The position numbers and the translations under genes are program-made. Shown piece after piece: positions 42,832-54,689 of a stretch of DNA of 64,000 nt (position 1 is its first letter; each line of letters begins with the position of its first letter). The DNA is taken from NCBI GenBank assembly GCA_949987705.1, contig OX465281.1:255722542-255786541 (forward strand), in the 5' to 3' direction. This DNA is from Thereva unica. Lineage: Eukaryota > Arthropoda > Insecta > Diptera > Therevidae. The notes under the pieces were generated by a model that was not told where the DNA came from, searched no databases, and was given only the letters and a program-made list of their open reading frames with translations.

Positions 42832-43064
42832 CAGGCCCGGCGTTTGGCTTTTTTGCGCCCGGTGCAGTATGCCATATTGCGCCCCCATTCATTTTTTGGT
42901 CACAGTGAAGGACAATGGGAAAAGACACAAACACTCGGTGGAGTTCCTTTAACATATGAAAATGAAGGTCCGTGAACACTTTTTCATTTTTTTCTGAAAT
43001 TGCGCCTCGTCTGATTGCGCCCGGTGCAAAGAAACCAATTGCACTTATAAAAGCGCCGCTGCTG
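42832..43064 (-). mobile_element. Short hAT-type MITE copy
   Basis: It starts CAGGCCCGGCGTTTGGC and ends in ttataaaagcgccgctgctg. The terminal wording (cgcccggtgca, catattgcgcccc) matches the full element at 53775-54666, in reverse orientation. It is only 233 bp, so the core is deleted. I could not confirm the TSD. Confidence 0.65.
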
Positions 43065-43590
43065 TCTTTGTTCAATAAGGATTTGTTTCGCGATTTTGCT
43101 TTTGAGTTGAGTTTGCTTGCATTTTAATGCTTCAGGATGATTTTCTGTGTTAACTACACTTCCTATTTTCAGCACAATTATGGCCTCCGAAAATCTAAAG
43201 TACCATACACTCGAATCTCCATAATAGAGGGCTCTATATCGTTCACCAAGCGTTCATATTTCAAGGGAAAATAGTTGGCAATTGCACTGCATATATTAGT
43301 CTCCACTATAGAATCTTGCCTAGAAAAAAAAACAGTTAGCCTTAACAGCCTTCCTGGACGCAGAAGGAGCTTTCCACAACTCCTTCCAAGAACAGAAGTG
43401 ATTCAGGTTTTTTTTAGCCAAATAAGGGATCTGTAATAGTACGAGTAGTACGAAAAATGGCACCGTGCCAGCCAAGAAAAGATAGACGAAGAAATCGGGC
43501 GAACTAAATGGAATTGGATTGGCCACACCTTGCACCTTTTTTAATATTTTTTTTTTTTTCGAAGTTATAATTTTTTTTTAAATTTTAATT
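43065..43590. other. Spacer, nothing recognised
   Basis: Sequence between hAT fragments; no coding frame is supported. Confidence 0.35.
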
Positions 43591-43646
43591 TTTGAAATTG
43601 CGCCCGGTGCAAGTGCACCATTTGCACCTATGGAAGCGCCGCCCCT
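43591..43646 (-). mobile_element. Orphan hAT terminus
   Basis: Minus strand begins AGGGGCGGCGCTTCCATAGG and continues gcacttgcaccgggcgcaat, the terminus seen at 53775. The partner end is not apparent nearby. Confidence 0.6.
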
Positions 43647-43990
43647 TGTTCGACAATCTTACACTACGTTCCATCGCGGTAGTATCAGATAGCTGGAAAG
43701 GAATAAATCCCCGGGTTGGCATTGACAGTTCTTTCACTCTTTTTTCTATCTTTCCGACTAGAGGTTGCTGCCTGACATTGCGCTTGTTAGAACTGTGGGC
43801 ACTGTTAAGGGGCATATCTCTAAGCTCTAGCTTTTCATACAAAGAAGAAGAAAAATGGAGGATGCAGCCGTTGCACAAAAAATAGTGCGTACGTAGCAGT
43901 AATATTTTCAAAAATACAAACAGAAGATCTTTCTAGACCCATAAGGCTATTTCAAAAACATAAGCTTTCAGGTCATCTAGAAAACTCTGG

Positions 43991-44545
43991 CAGAGTGCAC
44001 TTCCACCGGGCGCAATTTTTCGGGGGTGCGATTTCGGAAATTAAGATTTACAAACATTTAAATTGTGAAAATTATTCTCACGAGTGCAAGAAATTACCCA
44101 AATTTACCCCATTTCTGTCCTTGTATTTTCTCATGCAAGGAAAACCTTTTCTGGTTGTTCCTATACTGTCTAGTAATAATAAGGCTAGTTTCGCACAGGC
44201 CGACCAACAAAAAATGGCTGTAATCATACATTCCCTTTAGAAATTCGATGATGGGCTTTCACATTTTAGAGATTCAAAAAATCTCCCCTCTTACTCTCTT
44301 CTCCACAAACAAGGTTTTCAGCATATTTTGGTTAGTTGGATGTTGACCCATGTCAAACTTCCTATGTAATCTTTTATTTATGTTATACACATTATTATGG
44401 TGCAATTTTAAATTTTGCATAAACTATGAAAATTACTTCTCCCATACGGCGAGTGTTTGTGGCCTTCACTGCGTTCAAAAATAAACCGCTTTTGTGGCCC
44501 AATATGGCATAGTGCACCGGGCGCAAAAAACCCAAGCGCCGGCCC
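43991..44545 (+). mobile_element. hAT-type element, 555-bp deleted copy
   Basis: Left end CAGAGTGCACTTCCACCGGG (terminal repeat partly deleted relative to 53775). Internal segments gaccaacaaaaaatggctgtaa and ttccctttagaaattcgatg match that copy. The right end is agtgcaccgggcgc with aagcgccggccc. No transposase frame. Confidence 0.7.
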
Positions 44546-44680
44546 TTATATTAGTCAATTGATCATGCACAGGAGCCGGGGCAATAGCAGAAAAGTTATT
44601 TTCTTTTAATACCCTGTATGTGGGAATGAGGATTTTACCGCGGTAAAAATGTTAACGTTTTCTGAGAATTTAAAATTTAA

Positions 44681-44996
44681 TGGGCCGTCCACACTACGCG
44701 GACTTAGATCTTACGCGCTTTTCGCCGTACGGCCTCTGACAAAAGCGCGCATGAGTTCTGAATCGTGAGCAAATTGAGAAAACAAATCAATTTTTGTTTG
44801 AAAAAACATACGCGCTTTTGAAAAGCCCGTATTGTGTAGACGTACAATGTACCTTTTTAAGCACAGCCTTTGGTCCGCGCAGTTTGGCTGTACTGCCTTT
44901 GCCATTAAAAATATCGCAAAAAAAGGCATTAAACTCTATATGAAAAAAAGAGGCAAAAGCGCGTATGACCTAAGTCCGCGTAGTGTGGATGCACCA
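44681..44996. mobile_element. 316-bp Harbinger-like MITE
   Basis: The ends TGGGCCGTCCACACTACGCG and, at the right, the complement of TGGTGCATCCACACTACGCG share CCACACTACGCGGACTTAG. Inner strings (ttacgcgctttt / aaaagcgcgtatg) extend the inversion. A TAA triplet flanks both sides (44678-44680 and 44997-44999), the TWA-type target of PIF/Harbinger elements. Confidence 0.75.
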
Positions 44997-44999
44997 TAA

Positions 45000-46480
45000 A
45001 GTCAGAAATGCAAAAGCCCATGGCATTCCACTATTCCAGTTGTTTACTGTCTTCTGATCGAGTTTTTACAATCAACTTCAGTTGGAGTCCAGTTGGTATG
45101 TTTTATCCTCAGTTGAATATATGGAAATTGTAGGCTAACTGATTTTATTTTAAAGTTCAGTTCGCCATTACTTTTTCTTATAGTAATAACAGACATCTTT
45201 GTCATCGTTCTAGATATCAGAACAGTTGCCATACAATTTCAATTGCTAGACTTCTTTAAGGATGTCAACTACGCGGATAATAGGTAATTGGTGGGCCACA
45301 GATACCAGAACCTCAAAAATAGCGTTTTCGATGCGATGCGAATCGCCTATGAAATCTACTTGATCCAGTTTTCAACCAGAAGTCACAGTCAATCAAAACA
45401 TCTTTTATTCCAAAATGCATTCTTTACATTTTCATCGATCGAAAATTGCCAACTATGCCAATAAAGTCAATTTTATTTATTTCAATTTTATTTGATTTTA
45501 TTGATTTATGAATTTTTTAAGGTTAAAATCAAATTTTTTTTCCAACCTTTAAAAATGCAAGAAAAAAACACTGTTTTTCCCACAGATTCTGCAATAACTT
45601 GTCTTTGATTCAAGACTGACCTTCAGGCAATCCACTTTATTACTTCAAATAATATTGCAGGTCTGATTAATGTATTGCTTTTATATGTCCGATGAACGCT
45701 TACTCATCTCTCCTCACTCGGTTAATAGCATCCAAGAGCAATAAGCAAAAAACCTGTCCTTTGCACGCGAGGAATATTATCATGAGAATTACACCATCAT
45801 CAATATTCTGATTTTGATTTTGTGTACAGTCTTCATATTTTTTTATTAGGCTCTATTGGTGATTGTGGGATTTATTTTTATTATTATACACTTTCGAAAA
45901 TGCGATAATCATATTTTATACTTTACAAGGTTGTTATGTTCATCAAAGGAAATCAATATTTATGGTTTAGTCCAGCTTATGATAATTTTTAATTGAGTTT
46001 AGTCGTGATATTACATGCTTTTTCGACAATATTTTAATTTGTTTTTCGAATTGGCAATTTTCTAGTAAGGCCGTTACATCCACAAAAATTGTCGGCGGCA
46101 TTCATTTGCCCGAAAACATATTTTGGATTTGTATGCCCTTTATTTCTGTTAAAGTTCTATGCCCCTGAAAAACACCCTTTACTATGTAGTCTACCACCAA
46201 ATAAACTAGATGCTTTTACGATAAAAGCTGATCCATCTTTTGAGTGTAACAAATCTTTCTATAGCCCGTTAAATTTCTTTTAGGAACTTGTAACATGAAG
46301 AACATTATAAGACCAATTTTTGTCAACAATCAAGTTCCAAAAAATCTGTCGACTTCAATGTTTCACTTCTAATGTACTGTCTTGCTAATCTGTCTCGATA
46401 TATATCTCCTTTTCGAAAGCCTTCAAAACATTGTATGCCTGCCTATGCTAATCGAAAATAACTCAAAATAACCTATTCAT
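45000..46480. other. AT-rich spacer, nothing recognised
   Basis: No coding frame, repeat with a second copy or RNA gene is recognised. Confidence 0.4.
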
Positions 46481-47095
46481 CATATATTACCATCACCAAA
46501 CCCATGTTCACCTACGCAGCCTTGTTTTAGTGGGAAAAGATCCAAAAGCAGAAGACTCAGAGGTTACTCCAAAAAGTAAGAGCGATGCAGGAGTACCCAA
46601 ATGTAGCGTTTAGGGCATTGCATTGCACATAGGAACGCAACTGTAGTGCACAGATAGATCCATTTGAAGAAGGAGGGTTGGGAGGTGGGATTTACCGACC
46701 TAGCTAAAGTTTGCCATCTCCGAAATGTTATGTGGTATGGAGAACAGCCATAAAATCCATGCTGTGTACACTGACTTCAGCAAGGGCTTTGATTGAATGG
46801 ACCAAGGCATTCTACATAATTGCAAAATTATTAAAATTTGGATTATCAGGCTCTGCCTTGGAATGGTTAAAATCATATCTGAACGGAAGAACACAGGTTA
46901 TCAGATTCCAAGGATTTCTGTCTAATGAGATCGAAATAACCTCTGCCGTTGCTGAAGGTCATCTTGCCATTGCTCCGGGTCATCTTGTTCTTCTTTTTAA
47001 TATTTTTATCTCCAATCTACCACAAATATTAGTATACATATTCCACATATCTTCTACGCGGATTGGATTTGGTGCTATTTAGTCCCAAACTCATG
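46481..47095 (+). mobile_element. Jockey/CR1-group reverse-transcriptase fragment
   Basis: IHAVYTDFSKGFD (palm motif A, followed by a stop) then, one frame over, AKLLKFGLSGSALEWLKSYL, NGRTQVIRFQGFLSNEIEI and a degenerate VPQG box (VAEGHLAIAPG). These are consecutive reverse-transcriptase motifs with a frameshift between them. Text before 46690 (KPMFTYAALF) may be another short retroelement piece. Confidence 0.7.
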
Positions 47096-47319
47096 TTTCC
47101 TTCTTGCAGTCTAAACTCAATGCCCTACAAACCTGATGCACGAGGAATAAATTGCAACTTACTCCAGCAAATATCATGCCATTACTTTCTCCCGTAGAAG
47201 AAACACCCAGAAGCAGTACTAGAGTCCGAACCAAAAGAGATGAAGTTTCTCAAAAAACACATTTTCCATGCCCAGTGAGAATGATAACAGAAAATACCTA
47301 CATAATCACATGTCTTCCC
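47096..47319. other. Short spacer
   Basis: Unrecognised sequence. Confidence 0.3.
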
Positions 47320-47660
47320 GAGTAAAAATAAAAATGGTCTTACAACGGGCGAACGCCGGCCACTTGGGTTTTTAATGGACATATGACATATGGCTATAGA
47401 GTTTTTAACCATTTTCAACCGAGGCACATTTGGCCCCTGAAAGGCCAAACTTGGCCAAAATATTTAAATGGCCGAGTACTGAGCTGTACAAGCGACGGGA
47501 ATATAAAGGCCAAGTGAATAACATTTTCATTATGTGCAATCATGATGGCCTTTGGATTATCATACTCCCGATGCACAAGAGAAACAAGCTCGCCAGATGT
47601 CGGTATGTTGTATCGGACGTGTGTGGTGCGTAGTTTAGTGAAAAATTTTGTTATTTAACT
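47320..47660 (+). mobile_element. GGCC-rich family, best-preserved copy
   Basis: It starts CCCGAGTAAAAATAAAAATG and runs through cttacaacgggcgaacgccg, a series of gg(c)c(c)-centred words (ccgg ccactt, ggcccctgaaaggccaaac, aaatggccgag), gaaacaagctcgccag, and ends near aattttgttatttaactgc. It recurs in whole or part at 8500, 36460-37302, 37620-38092 and 55863. No protein is encoded; class unknown. Confidence 0.65.
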
Positions 47661-50200
47661 GCTTGAAGAGAACAAAATAATCGAGGTGTGTGAGTAATAC
47701 GTAGGCGTCTAAGAAAATCAGAAAGAAACTCTATTATTCTGTTGTGGAGGATAGCTCTGTGAAATTGCAACAATTCGGTCAGAGTTAGATTTCTCCAACT
47801 CTTATATTATTGGATTGCGTACGATTGTTACAAAACAAAGTTCTGTTTATAGAGCGATCTGGAATAATCTCAGATTACAGATGCAAGGGCGCAGTATTTA
47901 TATAGTTTCCTTTTCTGTTGTTGTACGATATTAAGTCGAGTACGTATCCAAGAAAATATCTTTGAAAAACTCGTGTACTAATTTTGATTCCAACCGCTGC
48001 CAGAGTACTATAACATAAACATATTTTGTCCTGGTAGCAGAACTCTTCAAGTTTAAATCATTTCTTCATAATTTCGGGGACAACGAGAATAATTGATAGA
48101 ATTTCAGATCATCATATTCTATTCACCTTGTTTCATTTTTCCTGCTTTACTTTGATGACAGAAAACCAACGGGCTTGCTTAGCCTTAGCAGAAGTGTTTC
48201 ATCCTAGAGAGTGCTCTTGAAATATCCCTAACTGGTTAATCCTATCTAGTGTCAAAGCTAATGGTGTGAATTTTTTTGAAGACCCGCACTATAGACTTAG
48301 CCTAGAGGCTAATCCTTAATTAGGCTCTGACTGGTAGTGCAAAGGGTAAGGCACCATTTTTGCGGAATCGGTTTTGAGGGACTAGACACGCAAGATGTGC
48401 GGGATTTGGTCAATAGAATCACCTGCTTTATTTTGATTGCAAACGGGTTGTGCACTTGATTATTGTGAAACCAGTTTGACATTGGGATTGCGACTTGTGT
48501 GCGGGGAACCTTATACTCCATATATGGAAACGCGGGTTGTGTAAAGTTTTCGTTAAACCCAAGAAGACTCCCCGAAACACGTCGGATTAAGCCGGGTTTT
48601 CGCATATATGCGTATGTTTAAGTGGAAGTGTAAATGTCAAGTTACCCTATGCCCACAACAGGGGATTCCCCACGTTATGTCGTTATGTAAACATAAAGTC
48701 TTCTCCCTCAAGTTAACTCAATGCTGTTTCCATGAGGGTTAAATTGATAAATATATAATTTTACATTGCAGCACTATTGTTATATGTACGGTAAGGGATA
48801 CTCAAACACACTTATGTAAAACTCGGCTTAACCGGATTGATTTTGTTGAGTTTACCTGAATTTAACGAAAGTTTACTCAGCTCCCGTTTCTATGGGTGCC
48901 AACTCTGAGAAAACCCAGGCCTGAATACCTTGTTTGACTGACTCACTAGCTTGTTACACTCTTATTTCATATAATACGTCACAAATTCATGAACATAACT
49001 ACTTAGTACAAAATCTATGATTTTTTTGCAGGCTTGCAGGATTGAAATTCTGATGCGAGTTGGATTCCCTAACGGCAATTGGCCTTCGCCAGAGAGACGC
49101 ATACTTCCTTACCCAGAACAACGAGAATAGCGCCTATAGTATTGTGAAGCCCAAATCCAAGCTGATTAGTGCCTTAAGTTCAAAAAGGGATGTTGAAAAG
49201 ATTTATTAACCGTTGAGTTATGCAAAGGACATTAGATACTGAACGGCCACTTTTCAAAATAAAATACAATACACTACAATAGTATAGAACTCTGGACAAC
49301 ACGGTTTGAACGTAGAGCATTTTTATACCATTCGAAATTCCAAAATTTAACTATTATTTTAAAAACGGGGCTTATGGTAAGCTAGAATCGCCGTCTACTT
49401 ATAATTTTCCATAGAAGAGGAATCATCACCAAAATCCGTTCACCGGTATTCAAACTGCGTAAATATAAATATATACCAAAGTAATACCCACATCACAACT
49501 AAACATATTCATCAAACAAAATAGCACCTATCTCTGTTCCTGTTCCGGTGAGCGGTAATAATATAATAAGATATCTAGAATTGAAAAAAAATATCCTAAT
49601 AAATAAAGTAGCCAAATTCTTCGAATTCTATCATTCTCGAATCTATTATGTATAGAATATCCGTTGACGATCATTGATCTTCAAAATATCATTAAACCAC
49701 TTTTTTTCATTCTTCATAATTTTTCAAATAACACAAAATGATCGTCAAAACCGCTTTCTATGTAAAACAGACAAAAATTTATGTGACCACAAAATTAATC
49801 TTGGTCTATTCGAGAGTGAAAGAGAAATTGTTTGACCCCGATCAAGGCGACACCGTGTCACACCAAAAACAAGATCTTTTGAAGAAGATTTTTAAACAAA
49901 ATATTTTCCATACAATAAAATTTAAATCAAATAAAATTCAAGCGATCAACATCCTGCATAACCAGAAATAAATAATGAAAAAAACCCCAATGCAAAACGA
50001 TTTTTGTTTTCTGTAAATCCGGCGCCAAGACATTTTTGGACATGGCTTATTCTTTTCAATAGTGTGCCACACAAAAATCATAATAATTCTTTTGGGAATA
50101 CTAATTTAGGTGTAAATTAATTCGGAGAAGTAATAATTAATCAAGGTGATTTTTTCTGGATAAAAAGGTGTGCAAAAATATTTTTTTTCCTTTCATGGGA
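47661..50200. other. Intergenic stretch, nothing recognised
   Basis: AT-rich DNA without domains. The 77-codon frame at 49738-49971 and the 98-codon minus frame at 48309-48605 show no family signature. Confidence 0.4.
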
Positions 50201-51010
50201 AACGACTTCGATGACACATCACACACGAAACGAAATTTTATTTATAAACTCTCCAAAATAAAAATTGTATCCAAATCCAAACAACAACAACACAACGCCT
50301 CGTTTCTTCTCTTCAAGTCATCGATTTCTCGAACTTGAAAATTCCATAAATAAAAACGAAATGCAACCTGCGATGTTCGGAAACGGTAGCCAGCAGGTGA
50401 ATTCACACTTTAATGATCCCGTTGTGATGTTTATTCAAAATAAACGAAAAACTCTTTTCTTTTTTCCTTTTTTTTCTTCTTCTTAAATTCTTCTTTCACA
50501 AAATCAACATCAAACGAAACTTGTTGCTACAAAAACACTGCGAATTTTTTTTTTAACTCAAAACAGCAAAAATATCGTTTTACTTCAAGTAAGCTTCAAG
50601 CACAGTGGGTGGTGATCTTCACAAAATTCAAAACAAACAGAAATAAATCTCAAAATCACTTTTGTTTCAGGCGAATTCAATAAAAAAGTGAAACTCCTCA
50701 AAAAATAACTCAAAACTCAGCAAAAAACACTCAAGAACACAATCACTCAAAATCACGGCGAATTCGAAGCGAATTGGAAGATCGCAGCAAATTTAGTTTG
50801 GTTGACGTTGCGATCAGGTTTGAAGTGGTTTGAGCGTGTTCGATGGAAAAATGACTCAAACCAAAGGAAAGTAACCGGACGCGGCGCGCGGCGAATTAAT
50901 AACAAACAATATACAGCGAATTAGCGACGGGGACCGCAAGACACGAAGGAGCCAACTGCGCGGCAGAAGACATTCAGCGCGCACGAGCAGGTAAATTGAA
51001 CTAAAGGCGA
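50201..51010. promoter_or_regulatory. Promoter / 5'-leader-like block
   Basis: A GC-rich CpG-bearing core at 50870-51010 (gacgcggcgcgcggcgaatt, cattcagcgcgcacgagcag) stands out from AT-rich surroundings. To its left, minus-strand text (gtgattttgagtgattgtg, gttttgagttattttttg) resembles the long TG-rich leaders of fly developmental genes. That would place a minus-strand start near 50990 and could serve the exon at 41826. On the plus strand, gagcag|gtaaat at 50990 is a donor-like site, and a small frame from 50361 (MQPAMFGNGSQQ, then CAG|GTGAAT at 50396) looks exon-like. I cannot decide orientation; both are inference. Confidence 0.45.
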
Positions 51011-52169
51011 AGCGTGTCCCAGCGGTTGTCTCACCTGCCTCACCTGCGCGATAACAGAGTTGGGGCGGATGGGGTCGAGGTGTATTTTTTTTCGCTCTGC
51101 GCTTTATACTATAACTTTTTTGTTGTTGTTTGAACTTTTCTCAACCGATCTACGATGATCTTATTTTCACTTAGAAGCGCTCAAGAAACAGGTAAGAGGC
51201 TTCTACCACTTGATACACGGGGATTTGGAGGTGATTTACTGGATCGCATACTGATCGCCGGTCTGGCGGGGCCTCCCAGGGTTTCTATATGATTATCCGA
51301 TACCCACACCGCTGGGAATAGGATCTCGTGCCGAGACGATGGATACCAATTGGCTGGATGGCTGGTGACTGCTGTGATAACGCGCGCAAGGTAATCTCTG
51401 CGGATTCCGTCTCTTAGGCCGATCTCTCTCTCTACTCGGTTACAGGTTACGCTCGATCTTAAGTAATTGACTTAACCTGCACGGGGTTTTGATCTTGCGC
51501 ACTGTGCTTAAGTTTGGTCTCGGGGCAAAACATGGCGCTGGTCTGATATTTGAATTTTTCAACATTATTCGCGGGGCTTGAATTTCTTTCAGTGGTCTTT
51601 CTAGATTGTGTTGATAGTTTTGTCACATACGATCGTGACTTTTGCGAACTTTTCTAGTTTTTCATTCCGCACACTCAGGTGATTGTGAGATTTATAGCAT
51701 CATTATAGATTTGGGTCAAACTGGACTATCCGGGTATTTTTTTAGTATGTTGGGACAAAATGGTAATTACCGTAGTTGTTAGAAGTGTATTTTTGGTGTC
51801 TTTAATTGTTTTGAGAGGTTGGGCCGTATTGTTGTTAGTTTTTTAGTATTTTTTAAGATCGGTTTAGAAGCTGAAGTTCGGATTTTTGTGAAGTTAGGAA
51901 AAATTTATATTTTTTAACTAAATTTAAAATCTCGTTAATATTGTGAAGTAATTGTTAAGTTTAAAATTTTATTGCACCTTGTGATTTTGGCTAGTGATTT
52001 GGTTTTTCGATTGGTAGTTCACAACACTATAAAAAATTATGAACTCTGAAATAACACGGTTACCTTGCCACCTGCACCTACTTGAACTGATCTAAGAATA
52101 CAATAGTCCTGCTAGAAAAATACACAACAGAAGATCGGTATTCCCTTTCCTTGCAAAATGAAAGGGTGT
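51011..52169. other. Spacer, nothing recognised
   Basis: T-rich sequence without coding frames; possibly an intron or promoter flank. Confidence 0.35.
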
Positions 52170-52950
52170 CTTTGTTAGCGCTGTTCCAATCAGTCAAACA
52201 TGTTGATGCTTATTGTTGTACATAAGTCTCGGCTTCGTTGGGCTCAGTGAAATTTTGCAGCTCCAGTAACTATCACAATTGAAACAGCCGCTTCAATACA
52301 GTTTCGTTTACTAGTTGAAATTCACAAGATCTTACCCGGATAGAATTTCGTGATGACTGCAATGGTATTCCAATTACAGCAAGTGCGGGTGATAGAATTG
52401 ATCCTTGGGAAATATCGGGCGAAGTGGTGTATGGTTTAGATTCGTTGCCATCTAATACGACCTTGATTTAACAGCCAGAACGAAAATTCTCAGTTCAGTT
52501 CCTTAAAGCTAAGTCTATACCAATAGCTTGAAGCTTAGTCGGAGGTTGCCATACTCTGTCAAAAGCCTTGGAGATACCTAAAGCAAGCAGAGGAGACTCA
52601 CGAAAGCCATGGGTGCTGTGGTTAAAATGCTCGGTCAAACACAAAACGAGGTCGCCAGTAGACTTATTGATCTAAAGCTATCCTGCCTGTCGTGTAGAAT
52701 TTCATTAGACTGGTAGTTTGAGGTGCTAGTTGATTCACGTTTTTCGGAATGATATATTCAGAAGAAGTATGACAGTGTAAAAAAAATTCGCAGAGATCTG
52801 GGCGGCATGTTTCGTAAGTACCAAAAGGGGCTATTGTCAGGGTCAGTGGTTTTATTGGCGACAAGCTTTTTGAGACATCTATACACCTCGCGAGACCTGA
52901 AGAAAACGCCGTCCATTGATTGGGATGAATACTTAGGGACGTCAACGTCG
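52170..52950 (-). mobile_element. CR1-like reverse-transcriptase fragment
   Basis: Minus strand reads KSTGDLVLCLTEHFNHST then LLALGISKAFDRVWQ (palm motif A region). The same STGDLLVCLSE wording is found at 33.1 kb. Upstream, motif text near 52930-52700 is broken by stops. Internal fragment only. Confidence 0.65.
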
Positions 52951-52964
52951 GACTACACTACTCT

Positions 52965-53372
52965 GTGCATGTTAGAACTATTGAATCGGTCCAACGAAGG
53001 TTCGTTCGATTCGCACTGAATCATCTTCCTTGGGAAAACCCATTAGTTCTTCCATCTTATGAATCTCGGCTTAAGTTACTTAACTTAAGCTCTCTTCACA
53101 AGCGCCGTGAGGTGGCCGATGTTGTTTTTGTTCATCAGCTCCTTAATGGAAAGGTTGACTCAGGTTTTCTAGATCACCGTGCATCGTTTAGAGTGAGTCG
53201 TTACAATCTAAGAGGACCACCTCTCTTACAAATCAACTCTTCTAATACGAATTACGGCAGATTCGAACCTGTCAATCGCATGTTCATTAACTTGAACAAC
53301 AATATTAATGTGTTTAACGTGAGTATTGGTAAAGATGTCCTTAAAAGGAGTCTTTTTAATCTCACGTGATTG
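52965..53372 (+). mobile_element. CR1-like C-terminal coding fragment, opposite orientation
   Basis: An open frame of 134 codons contains RTIESVQRRFVRFALNHLPW, LKLLNLSSLHKRREVADVVF and a terminal stop. This is the C-terminal domain that follows reverse transcriptase in CR1-like insect elements. It points away from the reverse-transcriptase piece next to it, so an inversion or independent insertions produced the junction near 52950. Confidence 0.72.
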
Positions 53373-53670
53373 ATTACATTTTATGTTGTTTGGTGGGTTA
53401 CATGTTGGATGCCCTTACTTTTATTTTAATTTATGTTCAATCTCTTTTTAGAGATAGGATTTGTGTTTTTTACTAATATTTTATGTTTGCATGTCTCAGC
53501 TGAGCCACGGCAGTGGTAAATATTTCTCAGCCCTGCTGGGAAGTGTGCCTTCTGGGTTAGAAGGGAAACTCTATATATGTATATATATGTATATATATGT
53601 ATGTATGTGTATGTATATATAGATTTTCATGCTTAGCTGAAAAGTGCGCCTTCTGTGCTAGAAGGGTTAA
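53373..53670 (+). mobile_element. 3'-UTR of the CR1-like element with hairpins and microsatellite
   Basis: This sequence follows the stop codon directly. It has the repeated string GCCTTCTGGGTTAGAAGGG at about 53548 and 53649, each able to form a small hairpin (CCTTCT / AGAAGG), separated by a TATATG-type microsatellite at 53571-53622. Repeated terminal motifs are common at CR1-like 3' ends. Confidence 0.55.
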
Positions 53671-53774
53671 CTCTTGCTAAAAAAAAAAAAATACGTCGGT
53701 GGCCTAGCCGTTTAACGGAAAAAAAAATTAGATTCGAACAGAGGTGCTCAATAAATCTGCCAGAGAAACAGAGG

Positions 53775-54666
53775 CAGGGGCGGCGCTTTCATAGGTGCGA
53801 ATGGTGCACTTGCACCGGGCGCAATTTTTCAATTTGTAAAAAAAATATTAAAAGTATCAATCTCTGACTCTGTACTCCTCGTGTGGGCAGTTTCCACAGA
53901 TTGTGGCTTCAAGATTCGAGAACTTCTCATTTATTTGGAGCACTTTTTGAAAATTCTGACAAAAGCACCATATCCACTCACACAAAGGAAAAAATGTTCC
54001 GATGCCTCTGTATTGTATATTGCTGTTTACCATGATTGATATAAACTTGAGACCGCTGTTGCTGCACTTTTAAATTCTGTTTGAAGAATTGTTAAAAGAA
54101 CTAAATGAACGAAATGAGGAAAACTGTCTAACAAGTTAATATGGCCAGTTTCATTCGAGTCAACCAACAAAAATTGGCTATAATCGTCAATTCCCTTTTA
54201 AAATTCGATGAAGAATCGCATGGGTTTTCACAAGAGCTAACTTTTTCAACAAACTATACGTTAGAATTCTTAAGTTTGTTGGTGTTGCTTTTAATATTAA
54301 TTCTCCCTCGTGCCATACCTTTTCTTTTCTTTTCCTAGCAAAAGTGAGACAAAAACAATAACTGCACAGCTGTCAAAAAATCTGCTCGTCTCATCGTTCT
54401 CGCCTCTATTCTCGTTTCGCAAACGACGTTTTTAGCCGATTTTTTTGGTTGGTTGTTGTACCCATGTGAAACTTCCTGTCTATGTAATCTTTTTTTTATG
54501 TTATACGTATTATTGTGCTGCAATTTTAAATATTTGCGAAAACTATGAAATTTTTCTCCCATTCAGCGAATGTTTGTGTCTTTTCCCTTGTCCTTCAGCT
54601 TTAACAGCCTATGGGGTGCAACATGGCATAGTGCACCGGGCGCATAAAACCCAAGCGCCGGCTCTG
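53775..54666. mobile_element. Complete 892-bp hAT-type element with 8-bp TSD
   Basis: Left end CAGGGGCGGCGCTTTCATAG and right end ccaagcgccggctctg form imperfect inverted termini of hAT style. Subterminal cttgcaccgggcgcaa and agtgcaccgggcgc are also paired. The 8-bp duplication AACAGAGG flanks it (53767-53774 and 54667-54674). No transposase frame, so it depended on a helper. It is the reference for the copies at 4296, 42832, 43591 and 43991. Confidence 0.9.
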
Positions 54667-54689
54667 AACAGAGGTGCTCAATAACCTTG

